A stretch of DNA of 64,000 bases from Polaribacter gangjinensis (GTDB taxonomy: Bacteria > Bacteroidota > Bacteroidia > Flavobacteriales > Flavobacteriaceae). Shown in pieces: positions 36,342 through 45,623 of this stretch (its first letter is position 1; the number at the start of each line of letters is the position of its first letter). The translations under genes were made by a program, and so were the position numbers. Where the stretch lies: positions 1,009,501-1,073,500 of the forward strand of contig NZ_CP150662.1 in assembly GCF_038024125.1 (NCBI RefSeq), read 5' to 3'. Below the pieces are notes generated by a model. That model worked only from the letters and a program-made list of their open reading frames with translations. It was not told where the DNA came from and did no database searches.

Positions 36342-38303
36342 TTAATCCCATTTCATTTTCTGCAATCGAACTGCATTTAAAATTGCTAATAATGCTACTC
36401 CTACATCTGCAAAAACAGCTTCCCACATTGTGGCTAAACCACCTGCTCCTAATATCAAGACAATAACTTTAACTCCAAACGCTAAAATGATATTTTGCCA
36501 AACAATTTTTCGTGTGGAACGACTTATTTTAATGGCTCTAACTACTTTTGAAGGTTGGTCGGTTTGAATGATAACGTCTGCTGTTTCAATAGCTACATCA
36601 CTACCCAAACCACCCATTGCAATTCCAACGTTACTTGCTGCTAAAACAGGCGCATCGTTTATACCATCCCCTATAAATGCTACTTTATTTTCAGGATTCT
36701 TTTTTAAAATTTCAACTTCGTTTAACTTATCTTCTGGTAATAAACCACCTTTAGCATTTTCAATATTTAGTTCTTTAGCGACTTGTTGAGTAATGGAATC
36801 TTTATCACCAGAAAGCATCATAATATTTTTAATGCCTACTTTGTGTAATGCTGTAATTGTTTCTTTTGCATCTTCCTTTAATTCATCTGCTATGACTACA
36901 TAACCTGCAAATTGATTATCGATTGCAACTAATACTATCGATTCTACAATAGATTCCGTTTCCGTTGGAACATTTATATTATTCGCAGTCATTAAGGCTT
37001 TATTTCCTACTAAAACTGTTTTACCATTTACAATTCCTTTTAATCCTTTACCTGCAATTTCAGAAACGTCTTGAGCTTCAAAATCTTCTCCTTCTGATTT
37101 ATACTCTAAAATTGCTTTAGCAATTGGATGCGTGGATTGTTCTTCCATCGCCATTAAATATTGCATAAATTCGGTTTCTTTCCAATCAATTGCTTTTACT
37201 TCTTTGATTTTAAAAACACCTTTAGTTACGGTTCCTGTTTTGTCCATTACCAAAGTATTTATCTTGGTCATTGCATCTAAAAATGAAGCACCTTTAAATA
37301 AGATTCCATTTTTTGAAGCTGCTCCCAATCCACCGAAATATCCTAATGGAATTGAAATCACTAACGCACAAGGACAAGATATTACCAAGAAAATTAATGC
37401 TCTGTATAACCAATCTCTAAACACATAATCATCTACAAAAAAGTAAGGTATAAAAGTAACACCAATAGCTAAAAACACTACAATTGGTGTGTAGATACGA
37501 GCAAACTGTCTGATGAATAATTCTGTTTTAGATTTACGTGCTGTTGCATTTTGAACCAACTCTAATATTCTGGCAATGGAACTATCTTCAAAGGTATTAG
37601 TAACTTCAACTTCAATAACGCTTTCCAAATTGATGCTACCTGCATACACTTTCGCTTTTTTAAGTATAGAATCGGGTTTACTTTCGCCTGTTAAAGCTGC
37701 GGTATTCAATGATGCTTTTTCGGATAATAATAAACCATCTAACGGAATTTTTTCGCCTACTCGAACTTGGATTTTTTCACCAATAGTTACGTCTTCTGGC
37801 GACACACTTTTATAAGCACCATCACGAAATACATTGGCTTCTTTTGGTCGAACATCTAATAAGGCTTTAATATTTCCTTTTGCTCTATTAACTGCTGCGT
37901 TTTGAAATAATTCTCCTACTGCATAAAATAGCATTACTGCAACACCTTCGGGATATTCACCAATTATAAACGCACCAATTGTGGCAATAGACATTAAAAA
38001 GAACTCGGTAAAAACATCGCCTTTTATAAGATTTTTCCATCCTTCTTTTACCACAGGAAAACCAACAAGAATATAGGCTACCACATACCAAAGAATACGA
38101 ATCCATCCAGAAAAATGAGGAAATGCTTCAAAATAATCTACAGCAATACCAACTATTAACATTACGAAACTGAAAATAGCTGGTAAATAGGTGTTTAAAT
38201 TTGAAACACTTTTAGGATTGCTATGATTGTGACCATCATCGTGAGAATGTTGTTCTTCTGAATTTGGTTTTAAATCTCTTAAATTGACTTTCTTTTTTTT
38301 CAT
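36342..38303 (-). CDS. Zn/Cd/Pb-type P1B ATPase (ZntA/CadA-like)
   Basis: The protein has 653 residues with a His-rich start (EEQHSHDDGHNHSNP) in place of an HMA domain. The pump has SCPCALVISIP with the CPC motif, DKTGTVT (phosphorylated Asp) and GDGINDAPVL. The last helix contains FADVGVALLAILNAVRL, with the Asp that marks the PIB-2 (Zn2+/Cd2+/Pb2+) group, in contrast to the copper ATPase upstream. It exports divalent metals. It follows the GDCCVxC gene by 11 bp. Confidence 0.94.
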   Translation of the reverse strand: MKKKKVNLRDLKPNSEEQHSHDDGHNHSNPKSVSNLNTYLPAIFSFVMLIVGIAVDYFEAFPHFSGWIRILWYVVAYILVGFPVVKEGWKNLIKGDVFTEFFLMSIATIGAFIIGEYPEGVAVMLFYAVGELFQNAAVNRAKGNIKALLDVRPKEANVFRDGAYKSVSPEDVTIGEKIQVRVGEKIPLDGLLLSEKASLNTAALTGESKPDSILKKAKVYAGSINLESVIEVEVTNTFEDSSIARILELVQNATARKSKTELFIRQFARIYTPIVVFLAIGVTFIPYFFVDDYVFRDWLYRALIFLVISCPCALVISIPLGYFGGLGAASKNGILFKGASFLDAMTKINTLVMDKTGTVTKGVFKIKEVKAIDWKETEFMQYLMAMEEQSTHPIAKAILEYKSEGEDFEAQDVSEIAGKGLKGIVNGKTVLVGNKALMTANNINVPTETESIVESIVLVAIDNQFAGYVVIADELKEDAKETITALHKVGIKNIMMLSGDKDSITQQVAKELNIENAKGGLLPEDKLNEVEILKKNPENKVAFIGDGINDAPVLAASNVGIAMGGLGSDVAIETADVIIQTDQPSKVVRAIKISRSTRKIVWQNIILAFGVKVIVLILGAGGLATMWEAVFADVGVALLAILNAVRLQKMKWD

Positions 38304-38314
38304 TTAGTTTTGTT

Positions 38315-38521
38315 TTAGCAACAACTTTTGTTTTGTTGAATTGGTGGACAAGGAACTGTACCATAAGAACAATACACACAACAATCACCTTCGTTTGGTT
38401 TTAGTACCGTTTTACAATTCTCGCACTCGTAAAAGAATTGACAAGCATTTGTTGGCATATCTTCTTCTTTTTTATGTCCGCAGTTAGGGCAAGTGATTTC
38501 CGATTTTAATATGGTTTTCAT
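38315..38521 (-). CDS. GDCCVxC-domain small Cys-rich protein
   Basis: The protein has 68 residues with many Cys: a zinc-ribbon-like pair (CPNCGHKK and CENCKTVL) followed by GDCCVYCSYGTVPCPP. This is the GDCCVxC family, some members of which have selenocysteine at one Cys position; here it is Cys. It is usually encoded beside MerT-like genes, as here: its start overlaps the merTP stop (ATG/TAA share a base). A metal or redox function is suspected. Confidence 0.88.
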   Translation of the reverse strand: MKTILKSEITCPNCGHKKEEDMPTNACQFFYECENCKTVLKPNEGDCCVYCSYGTVPCPPIQQNKSCC

Positions 38522-39114
38522 TAATTTTCTTTTTTATCAGTTACTTTATAACCTGTTGCGTTAATTGCTTTCTCAATTTCCGCTTCATTTGTTTTAGTTT
38601 TATCATACTCAATGATTGCGTTACCATTTTCGTATGATGTTTTTGAGTTTACAATTCCGTTAAGTTTATTTACTTCGTGGTTTACGTGAGCTTCACAACT
38701 GGCACAAGTCATTCCACTTATTTTATACTCTGTTGTTTTTATATTTGATTTATCAACGACAACAATTTGTTTCTCTGAATTGGGATAAAACATACTTGAG
38801 TAGTATGGGAAAGCCAACAACACTATTGCGAATACTGTTACAACACCTAAAAAGGTTTTTGACTGCATAAATTTTGGTTTTTCATCCGTTTCACATTCAC
38901 AGTCTATTTCTTTTTCTGGTTTTAGTTTTTGATACCAAGCAAATAGAAGAACTACTATTGTTAGCCCTATTAAGTAAGGTCTAAATGGTTCTATCCAAGA
39001 AAAAGTTGAAGCAAATCCACTTGTTCCCGCGATTAGAGCCAAAACTGGGGCTATACAACATAATGAAGCTGTAATTGCTGTAAGCAAACTTGTTATCGCT
39101 AATTTACTTTTCAT
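38521..39114 (-). CDS. MerTP-like metal transporter (MerT plus HMA domain)
   Basis: The protein has 197 residues. A MerT-like membrane part starts with the Cys pair C19-C20 in ASLCCIAPVL, followed by further helices (about residues 45-60 and 87-105) and a cytoplasmic DCECETD patch (C72, C74). The C-terminus is an HMA domain with MTCASC (C137, C140). MerTP proteins import mercury for reduction by MerA. No merA or merR is visible here, so import without detoxification would be odd and another metal or direction is possible. It follows the Fur gene by 58 bp. Confidence 0.87.
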   Translation of the reverse strand: MKSKLAITSLLTAITASLCCIAPVLALIAGTSGFASTFSWIEPFRPYLIGLTIVVLLFAWYQKLKPEKEIDCECETDEKPKFMQSKTFLGVVTVFAIVLLAFPYYSSMFYPNSEKQIVVVDKSNIKTTEYKISGMTCASCEAHVNHEVNKLNGIVNSKTSYENGNAIIEYDKTKTNEAEIEKAINATGYKVTDKKEN

Positions 39115-39172
39115 AATTACTTAATTCTTTGATTACAAAAATGCAATTAAAAACAGTGCAATGGAAGTGCAA

Positions 39173-39589
39173 TTATTGTCCACTACATTTATCACAAATA
39201 CCTTTTACCACCAAATTTACATTCTCTGACACAAAACCATTTGGCACTTTTATTTGAGGTATTTTATGTTCTGTTAAGCAAATGGTTTCATTGCAATTAT
39301 TACAATGGAAATGTAAGTGCAAATCGGTTTCAATTTCACAATTACATCCCTTTTCACATAATGCATATTTTGTAATCCCTGTACCATCGTCTATTTGATG
39401 CACAATAGCCTTTTCTTCAAAGGTTTTAATAGTTCTATATAAAGTGGTTCTGTCTGCTTTTGAGAAAGCATTTTCAATATCACTTAAAGTAACAGCGACC
39501 TCTTTTTCTGCAAGAAACTTATAAATTAACATACGCATTGCGGTAACACGTATATTTTTTGACTCTAATACTTGTTCTATTGTTTCCAT
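39173..39589 (-). CDS. Fur-family metal regulator
   Basis: The protein has 138 residues with the Fur winged helix (RVTAMRMLIYKFLAEK through DRTTLYRTIKTFEEKAIVHQI, residues 13-63) and a metal/dimerisation domain rich in His and Cys (HLHFHCNNCNETICL, about residues 89-105, and a final CDKCS). The Cys pairs suggest structural zinc. It sits inside the metal operon, 2 bp after the adaptor gene, and probably controls it. The sensed metal (zinc, iron or another) cannot be told from sequence alone. Confidence 0.9.
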   Translation of the reverse strand: METIEQVLESKNIRVTAMRMLIYKFLAEKEVAVTLSDIENAFSKADRTTLYRTIKTFEEKAIVHQIDDGTGITKYALCEKGCNCEIETDLHLHFHCNNCNETICLTEHKIPQIKVPNGFVSENVNLVVKGICDKCSGQ

Positions 39590-39591
39590 AA

Positions 39592-40797
39592 TTAATCGTG
39601 GTCTTCCGCTTCTCCTTTTTTCATTTCTGCCATAAGATAATAAGCATTGTTATAAGCGAATTTTGTGTTTTCATCTATTTCTTCAGTAAATTTAATTGCT
39701 ACCCATTTGCCATCTTTTTCTCCAACAATCACTTCAACAGGTTTAAAGCTCCAATCATCATTTTCTTTTTCTCCTGAAAATATATAATGTTTATCTCCTT
39801 CTTTAAAAATGGCACTTTCCGGTAATGCTTTAGTTTGGGTATTATTTACTTGAATTTTACCTTGAATATACATACCAGGAATTAAGTTACCTTTTTTGTT
39901 TTCTATTTCTGCGTGAACGTGGACTGCTTTTGGGTTGTCCTCAAAGGTTTTGCTTACGGAATAGATTTCTGCGATAAGCTCTGCATCTGGTATGGATTGT
40001 ACCGTAAAGTTAACTTTCTGACCTTTCTGTACTTTATAAACATCTTTTTCAAAAACCATTAAATCGGCGTGAACGTGATGCGTATTTACAATTTCAAATA
40101 ATTCGGTTTGCGGTTCTACATATTGACCTGTTTTTACTTTAACTTTTTGTACGAAACCCTCTATTGGACTTCGCAATGCTATGCGCTGTGCAATTGTTCC
40201 ATTGCGAACTGATGTAGTGTTAACGTTGAGTATTCTTAATTGCGCTTCTAAACCATTAACCATTGCTTTTGATGCTTGATATTCTGCTTCTGCTTTCTGG
40301 AAATTAGCACCAGAACCAACACCAGCATCGTATAATTTTTGTTGACGTTCATAATTTTTCTTTGCAAGCTCGCTATTGCTATAAGCGTTTAAATAATCCG
40401 TTTGCGCTTGTATGATATTTGGGTGCGATAGATAAGCCACAACTTGACCTTTATTAACCTTATCACCTTCAATCACTTCAATTGAAACGACATTTGCACC
40501 AACAACAGTAGTAATAGCTGCTTCGTTTTGTGGTGGTACTTCTAACGTTCCGTTTGCTTCTACATAGCCGCTCATATTACGTAATGCCAACGTATCTATT
40601 TTCATTTTTAAAGCATCGAATTGCTGTTGTGATAGGATTACTTCTTCGCTTTCATTATGTTCTTCATTAACTTCTGTTTTTTCTTCCTCATCGTGGGAAT
40701 GACCATCATTCTCGTTATGATTTTCTTTATTTCCGCAAGCTGAAACAAAAATGGTTAACACCATTACGGTAAGAATTTTATATATTTTATTTTTCAT
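39592..40797 (-). CDS. CzcB-like RND efflux adaptor
   Basis: The protein has 401 residues. A lipoprotein signal ends at SAC (VLTIFVSAC, Cys21), and a His/Glu-rich segment (NHNENDGHSHDEEEK) that may bind metal follows. The lipoyl part (VVSIEVIEGDKVNKGQ), the long coiled hairpin and the barrel (VHADLMVFEKDVYKVQKGQ) are those of CzcB-type adaptors. It would link the RND-TolC fusion protein, whose gene lies 4 bp upstream, across the periplasm. Confidence 0.91.
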   Translation of the reverse strand: MKNKIYKILTVMVLTIFVSACGNKENHNENDGHSHDEEEKTEVNEEHNESEEVILSQQQFDALKMKIDTLALRNMSGYVEANGTLEVPPQNEAAITTVVGANVVSIEVIEGDKVNKGQVVAYLSHPNIIQAQTDYLNAYSNSELAKKNYERQQKLYDAGVGSGANFQKAEAEYQASKAMVNGLEAQLRILNVNTTSVRNGTIAQRIALRSPIEGFVQKVKVKTGQYVEPQTELFEIVNTHHVHADLMVFEKDVYKVQKGQKVNFTVQSIPDAELIAEIYSVSKTFEDNPKAVHVHAEIENKKGNLIPGMYIQGKIQVNNTQTKALPESAIFKEGDKHYIFSGEKENDDWSFKPVEVIVGEKDGKWVAIKFTEEIDENTKFAYNNAYYLMAEMKKGEAEDHD

Positions 40798-40801
40798 TGT
40801 C

Positions 40802-43800
40802 TTATTGATTAAAATATTGTAATTGAAATGTGCTTTCTAAATAGTTTACTAATGCAGTCTGTGCTTCAAGTTCCGATTGAATTGCTTCTTTTATCAACTG
40901 CGTAAATGCAGTATAATCAATTTCGCCTTCTCTATATGCCAGTAATGCACCTGTTTTTTGCTCTTTTGTTAATGGTAAAACTTGGTCTTTGTAAAACTCC
41001 CAAGACGTTTTCCATTTGAAATAATTTTCTTTAGCCTGAACAAACCTTGATTGTACTTCCTGTTTTTTGAACGCTACGTTGGTTTCTGCTATTTCTTTAT
41101 CAATTCTGGCACTTCTAACTTGTGCTTTGTTAGAACCTGATAAAAACGGAATTGAAATTCCTGCTTGATAGGTGTAAAATCCTGAATTGCCATTGACACG
41201 CTGTAAGCCACCTTGAAGATTGAACTTCGGTAAATTATCTGCCTTTGCAGCTTTATATTTGGCTTCTGCTTCATCTACAATGTTCTGCGACATACTGTAC
41301 AATGGATGATTTTCAATACTGAACGTTTCCATATCATTCTCCATCACTACGTCAAACTCATCTGAAACTGTAAAAACTTCTTCTGATACCAACCACAAAT
41401 TGAATTGTTGTAAGGCAATAAGATAATTACTATAGGCTTGCGCTTTTTTATTCTGAATTTGAAATGCTTGATTTTTTGCTGCTGAATATTCTAATTTAGA
41501 AATGGCTTCGACTTCATAATTTAAAGCTACTGCTTGTTCAAATTTGGAATAAATGGAATCCAGTTCTTTATACAAGTTATAGTTCCGTTTCATTTGATAG
41601 CATTTAGACCACGCTTTTTTTACTTCCAATTCCAGTTCCAATTCGGAAAGTTGAAAGGCTTTTTGTGCTAACTGAATGCGTTGTTCTTGTAACTTCCTTT
41701 TTGAACCAATACCAAACACATCAATATTAGATTGACCAATACCTATGGTTGTATAAATACCATTGTCACTATTAACTTCTTCTCCACCTGTAAAAATTTG
41801 AGTCGTTCCGAAATCATAGGCAGTCGCTTTTAATTGTTCTTGTTTTGTAATTTCCAACTGCTTTTGCTTCAATAATGGATAATTACTTTTTGCGAGTTTA
41901 ACAGCTTCCTGTAATGAAATTTCGGGAATTGTATCATTCAACTCTTGTGCATTACTTTGTGGTGAAAAGCCAAATAGTAATAATACAACTGCTGTTGCTG
42001 TTACTAACTTTTTATTTGGCTTAAACGTAAAAGATTTGTTTTCTACCCAATGATATAAAATTGGTAAAACAAATAAGGTAAGCAAAGTTGAAGTTAATAA
42101 TCCACCAATAACTACAGTTGCCAAAGGACGCTGTACTTCTGCACCAGCTGATGATGAAATAGCCATTGGTAGAAAGCCTAATACATCTGTAAAAGCAGTT
42201 AGCATAATAGGTCTGATTCTTCGTTTAGTACCTTCAACTATTCTATCCTTTAGATTGGTTACACCTTCTTCTTTTAATTCGTTGAGTCCGCTTATCATTA
42301 CCAATCCATTTAATACCGCAACACCAAACAACACAATAAAACCAACACCTGCCGAAATACTAAATGGCATATCACGCAACCATAAGGCTACTACACCACC
42401 AATAGTTGCCATTGGGATGGCTATATAAATCATTAAGGTTTGAGGTAGTGATTTTAATGCAAAGTATATTAGTATAAATATGAGTAATAAGGCGATAGGA
42501 ACAACGGTTTGTAATCGGTTGCTGGCACGTTCCAGATTTTCAAATGCACCACCATAGCGAATAAAATAACCCGATGGTAGTTCCAATTGTGCATCTAATT
42601 TTGATTTTATTTCAGTTACTAAAGATTTTACATCTCGACCTCTGACATTGATACCTACATAGGTTCTTCTGTTGGTATTGTCTCTACTTATTTGCATTGG
42701 TCCTGCTTTGTAACTTACATCAGCTACTTCGCGAAGTGGAATCTGTGCACCAGAAGGTAAGTTGATAAACAAATTTTGCACATCTGTTATGTCTTTACGA
42801 TTATGAGAACTTAACCTAACCACCAAATCAAATCGCTTTTCTCCTTCAAATATAGTACCTGCTACTCCTCCTGCAAAAGCTGATTGCACAATTTGATTTA
42901 ACGTGTTTATTTGAAGTCCGTATTGTGCCAATTTATTTCTATTGTAAGTAATGGTCATTTGTGGCAACCCAGTTGTGGCTTCCGCTTTCATATCGCCAAT
43001 GCCTTCTGTACCTGCAATAATTTTAGATATTTCTTCAGCTTTTTGGGATAGGATGTCAATATCTTCACCATAGAGCTTTATGGCTATATCTTCACGAACA
43101 CCTTCAAGCAACTCGTTAAAACGCATTTCAATAGGTTGGGTAAACTCATAATTAACGCCAGGAATAATTTCGACTGCCTCTTTTATTTCTTCAATGAGTT
43201 CATCTTTTGAAGACACTGTTGTCCATTCGCTTTTAGGTTTTAGGATTACAAAAATATCCGCAAAATCCATCGGCATTGGGTCTGTAGGCACTTCGGCAAC
43301 ACCAATACGACTAACAATTTTTTCTACTTCTGGAAATTTTGCTTTTACTATTTGCTCTATTTTAGTGGTAGTTTCAATGGTTTCAGTAAGGGAACTACCT
43401 GGTTTTAAAATAGCGTGAAATGCAATATCACCTTCATCGAGTTGCGGGATAAATTCACCACCCATTCTTGAAAACATAAAAACGGTTATCCCAAACAACA
43501 CAACTGCAATACCAATTACCCATTTACCTTTTCGCAAGGCTCTAACCAATAAAGGTTGATATTTGTCTTCAACCCAATGTACAAATCTATCTCCATAAGA
43601 TTTTTTATCATTTTTTGGTGCTCTTAACACTAAAGCAGACATCATTGGCACATAGGTTAAACACAGTACCATTGCACCAATCATAGCGAAAATAAAGGTC
43701 AATGCCATTGGTTTAAACATCTTTCCTTCAATACCTTGTAAGGCTAAAATGGGTAGAAAAACGATAAGGATAATCAACTGACCGAAAAACGCAGCGTTCA

Positions 43801-45136
43801 TCATCTTTTTTGAAGCATTAGACGCCACTTTATCTCGCTCTTTGGATGTAAGCTGTTTCTTTTTTAGTACTTGTGATGCAATGAGAAATACTGTACTTTC
43901 TACAATAATTACAGCGCCATCAACTATAATACCGAAATCTATTGCTCCTAAACTCATTAAATTTGCCCACACATCGAACACGTTCATTAAAATAAAAGCG
44001 AATAATAAGGATAATGGTATTGTTGAAGCAACGATTAAACCACCTCGCCAATTACCCAATAAGAAGATAAGCACAAAAATAACTATCAATGCACCTTCAA
44101 TAAGATTTGTGGTTACAGTAGAAGTTGTTTCTCCAATTAATTTACTTCGGTCTAATAAGGGTTCAATAATTACACCTTCAGGTAATGACTTTTCAATTTG
44201 AGCCATTCGCTCTTTTACATTGGCAATAACATCATTGGAATTTGCACCTTTTAGCATCATCACCAATCCACCTACAACTTCACCTTCACCATCTTGGGTT
44301 AATGCACCGTAACGTATGGCAGAACCGAATTGCACAGTTGCAATATCATTAATAGTTACAGGAATATTATTAACGGTTTTTACCGTAATTTTTTTAATGT
44401 CTTCTAAACTCCGTACCAAGCCTTCTCCACGAATAAAATTAGCCTGATGGTTCTTTTCAATATATGCACCACCTGTATTTTGATTATTGGCTTCAAGTGC
44501 ATTAAAGACATCTGTAATGGTCAATCCAATTGCGTTTAAATCGTTTGGGTCAACCGCGACTTCGTATTGTTTAATTTTACCGCCTATGGCGTTAACCTCA
44601 ACCACACCTTCTACCATTGCCATTTGACGTTGTACAATCCAATCCTGCATTGAGCGTAAATCTGCAATGTCGTATTTGTCTTTATACTCTGGTGCTACTT
44701 TTAAGGTGTATTGATAAATTTCCCCTAATCCTGTGGAAATAGGTCCCATAGTAGGTTCTCCAAAACCAGCAGGAATTTGTTCTTTGACTTCGTTTAGTTT
44801 TTCGGCTACTAATTGGCGAGGTAGATAGGTTCCCATATCATCGTCGAATACGATGGTAACCACAGATAAACCAAAACGAGAAATAGACCTAATTTCCTGT
44901 ACATTGGGAAGGTTGCTCATTGCAACTTCCACAGGGTAGGTTACAAATTGTTCAATATCTTCTGTACCTAAATTAGGTGCTTGTGTAATAACCTGTACTT
45001 GGTTATTGGTAATGTCTGGAACAGCATCGATTGGCACTTTGGTCATACTCCAAATACCTGCTCCAATTATGGTAAGCGTAAGCAAACCAATAATGAATTT
45101 GTTATTGATTGAAAAATCAATGATTTTATTAATCAT
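40802..45136 (-). CDS. CzcA-like RND pump fused to TolC-like channel
   Basis: The protein has 1444 residues. Residues 1 to about 1035 are a full CusA/CzcA RND pump (KVPIDAVPDITNNQVQVIT at the start, proton-relay helix near residues 390-410). After the last pump helix comes a signal-peptide-like segment (FKPNKKLVTATAVVLLLFGF, then SPQSNAQE), with likely cleavage between A1063 and Q1064. The following 381 residues are a TolC-type OEP domain (EISLQEAVKLAKSNYPLLKQ). No separate TolC gene is in this operon. The frame through the junction is open, so it is a real fusion. Cleavage by signal peptidase would release the channel. Confidence 0.93.
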   Translation of the reverse strand: MINKIIDFSINNKFIIGLLTLTIIGAGIWSMTKVPIDAVPDITNNQVQVITQAPNLGTEDIEQFVTYPVEVAMSNLPNVQEIRSISRFGLSVVTIVFDDDMGTYLPRQLVAEKLNEVKEQIPAGFGEPTMGPISTGLGEIYQYTLKVAPEYKDKYDIADLRSMQDWIVQRQMAMVEGVVEVNAIGGKIKQYEVAVDPNDLNAIGLTITDVFNALEANNQNTGGAYIEKNHQANFIRGEGLVRSLEDIKKITVKTVNNIPVTINDIATVQFGSAIRYGALTQDGEGEVVGGLVMMLKGANSNDVIANVKERMAQIEKSLPEGVIIEPLLDRSKLIGETTSTVTTNLIEGALIVIFVLIFLLGNWRGGLIVASTIPLSLLFAFILMNVFDVWANLMSLGAIDFGIIVDGAVIIVESTVFLIASQVLKKKQLTSKERDKVASNASKKMMNAAFFGQLIILIVFLPILALQGIEGKMFKPMALTFIFAMIGAMVLCLTYVPMMSALVLRAPKNDKKSYGDRFVHWVEDKYQPLLVRALRKGKWVIGIAVVLFGITVFMFSRMGGEFIPQLDEGDIAFHAILKPGSSLTETIETTTKIEQIVKAKFPEVEKIVSRIGVAEVPTDPMPMDFADIFVILKPKSEWTTVSSKDELIEEIKEAVEIIPGVNYEFTQPIEMRFNELLEGVREDIAIKLYGEDIDILSQKAEEISKIIAGTEGIGDMKAEATTGLPQMTITYNRNKLAQYGLQINTLNQIVQSAFAGGVAGTIFEGEKRFDLVVRLSSHNRKDITDVQNLFINLPSGAQIPLREVADVSYKAGPMQISRDNTNRRTYVGINVRGRDVKSLVTEIKSKLDAQLELPSGYFIRYGGAFENLERASNRLQTVVPIALLLIFILIYFALKSLPQTLMIYIAIPMATIGGVVALWLRDMPFSISAGVGFIVLFGVAVLNGLVMISGLNELKEEGVTNLKDRIVEGTKRRIRPIMLTAFTDVLGFLPMAISSSAGAEVQRPLATVVIGGLLTSTLLTLFVLPILYHWVENKSFTFKPNKKLVTATAVVLLLFGFSPQSNAQELNDTIPEISLQEAVKLAKSNYPLLKQKQLEITKQEQLKATAYDFGTTQIFTGGEEVNSDNGIYTTIGIGQSNIDVFGIGSKRKLQEQRIQLAQKAFQLSELELELEVKKAWSKCYQMKRNYNLYKELDSIYSKFEQAVALNYEVEAISKLEYSAAKNQAFQIQNKKAQAYSNYLIALQQFNLWLVSEEVFTVSDEFDVVMENDMETFSIENHPLYSMSQNIVDEAEAKYKAAKADNLPKFNLQGGLQRVNGNSGFYTYQAGISIPFLSGSNKAQVRSARIDKEIAETNVAFKKQEVQSRFVQAKENYFKWKTSWEFYKDQVLPLTKEQKTGALLAYREGEIDYTAFTQLIKEAIQSELEAQTALVNYLESTFQLQYFNQ

Positions 45137-45165
45137 AGTAAAATTTTAATTCAGTTAAACATATC

Positions 45166-45241
45166 ATTTTGCGCTTCGCGCAAAATAAAAGCGAAGCAAT
45201 GCTTTTGTTAAAAAGCATTGCGTAAGGATATAGCTATCCTT
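45166..45241. repeat. Cluster of three hairpins between rnd and DUF6660 genes
   Basis: Three perfect inverted repeats follow one another: ATTTTGCGC-3-GCGCAAAAT (45166-45186), GCAATGCTTTT-4-AAAAGCATTGC (45196-45221) and AAGGATA-4-TATCCTT (45224-45241). They may terminate the DUF6660 transcript or form a structured leader for the efflux operon. Confidence 0.7.
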
Positions 45242-45253
45242 TAAAAAACTGAA

Positions 45254-45565
45254 TTATGCCTGTGGTGGCTGTAAAATGGAAGTGGTAAAATCTTTTTTTA
45301 TACCGTTTAAGTAGAGAAAATCTTGAGAAGAAATGTATTTAAACTCAAATTTTATTTCTGCGAATTTGAAATAAGTTACGTTTAAATGGCAACATTGGCA
45401 AATACAAAATGGGGAACATAAATCTGCATCTTGATGTTGGTGGTTATCACCTAAATCTTGAGAAATTTCTGTTTTAACTTCATTGTCAAAAGTACCTGTA
45501 TCTTCACAAGGCACTAAATTTAGTGTGAAGATATAGATTGACAATATGAATGCTAAAAATTTCAT
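45254..45565 (-). CDS. Small DUF6660-like envelope protein
   Basis: The protein has 103 residues with a signal-type start (MKFLAFILSIYIFTLNLVPC) and a Cys/His-rich centre (DNHQHQDADLCSPFCICQCCHLN) that could bind metal. The ending is a strand-rich tail. It resembles the DUF6660 family found with metal-efflux genes of Bacteroidetes. It is upstream of the RND fusion gene (117 bp, hairpins between them). Confidence 0.75.
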   Translation of the reverse strand: MKFLAFILSIYIFTLNLVPCEDTGTFDNEVKTEISQDLGDNHQHQDADLCSPFCICQCCHLNVTYFKFAEIKFEFKYISSQDFLYLNGIKKDFTTSILQPPQA

Positions 45566-45623
45566 TAAGGCAAATATAAGAATTTTTTAATGCAATGGTT
45601 GTGCAAAGAAAAAAGGCTTCGGA

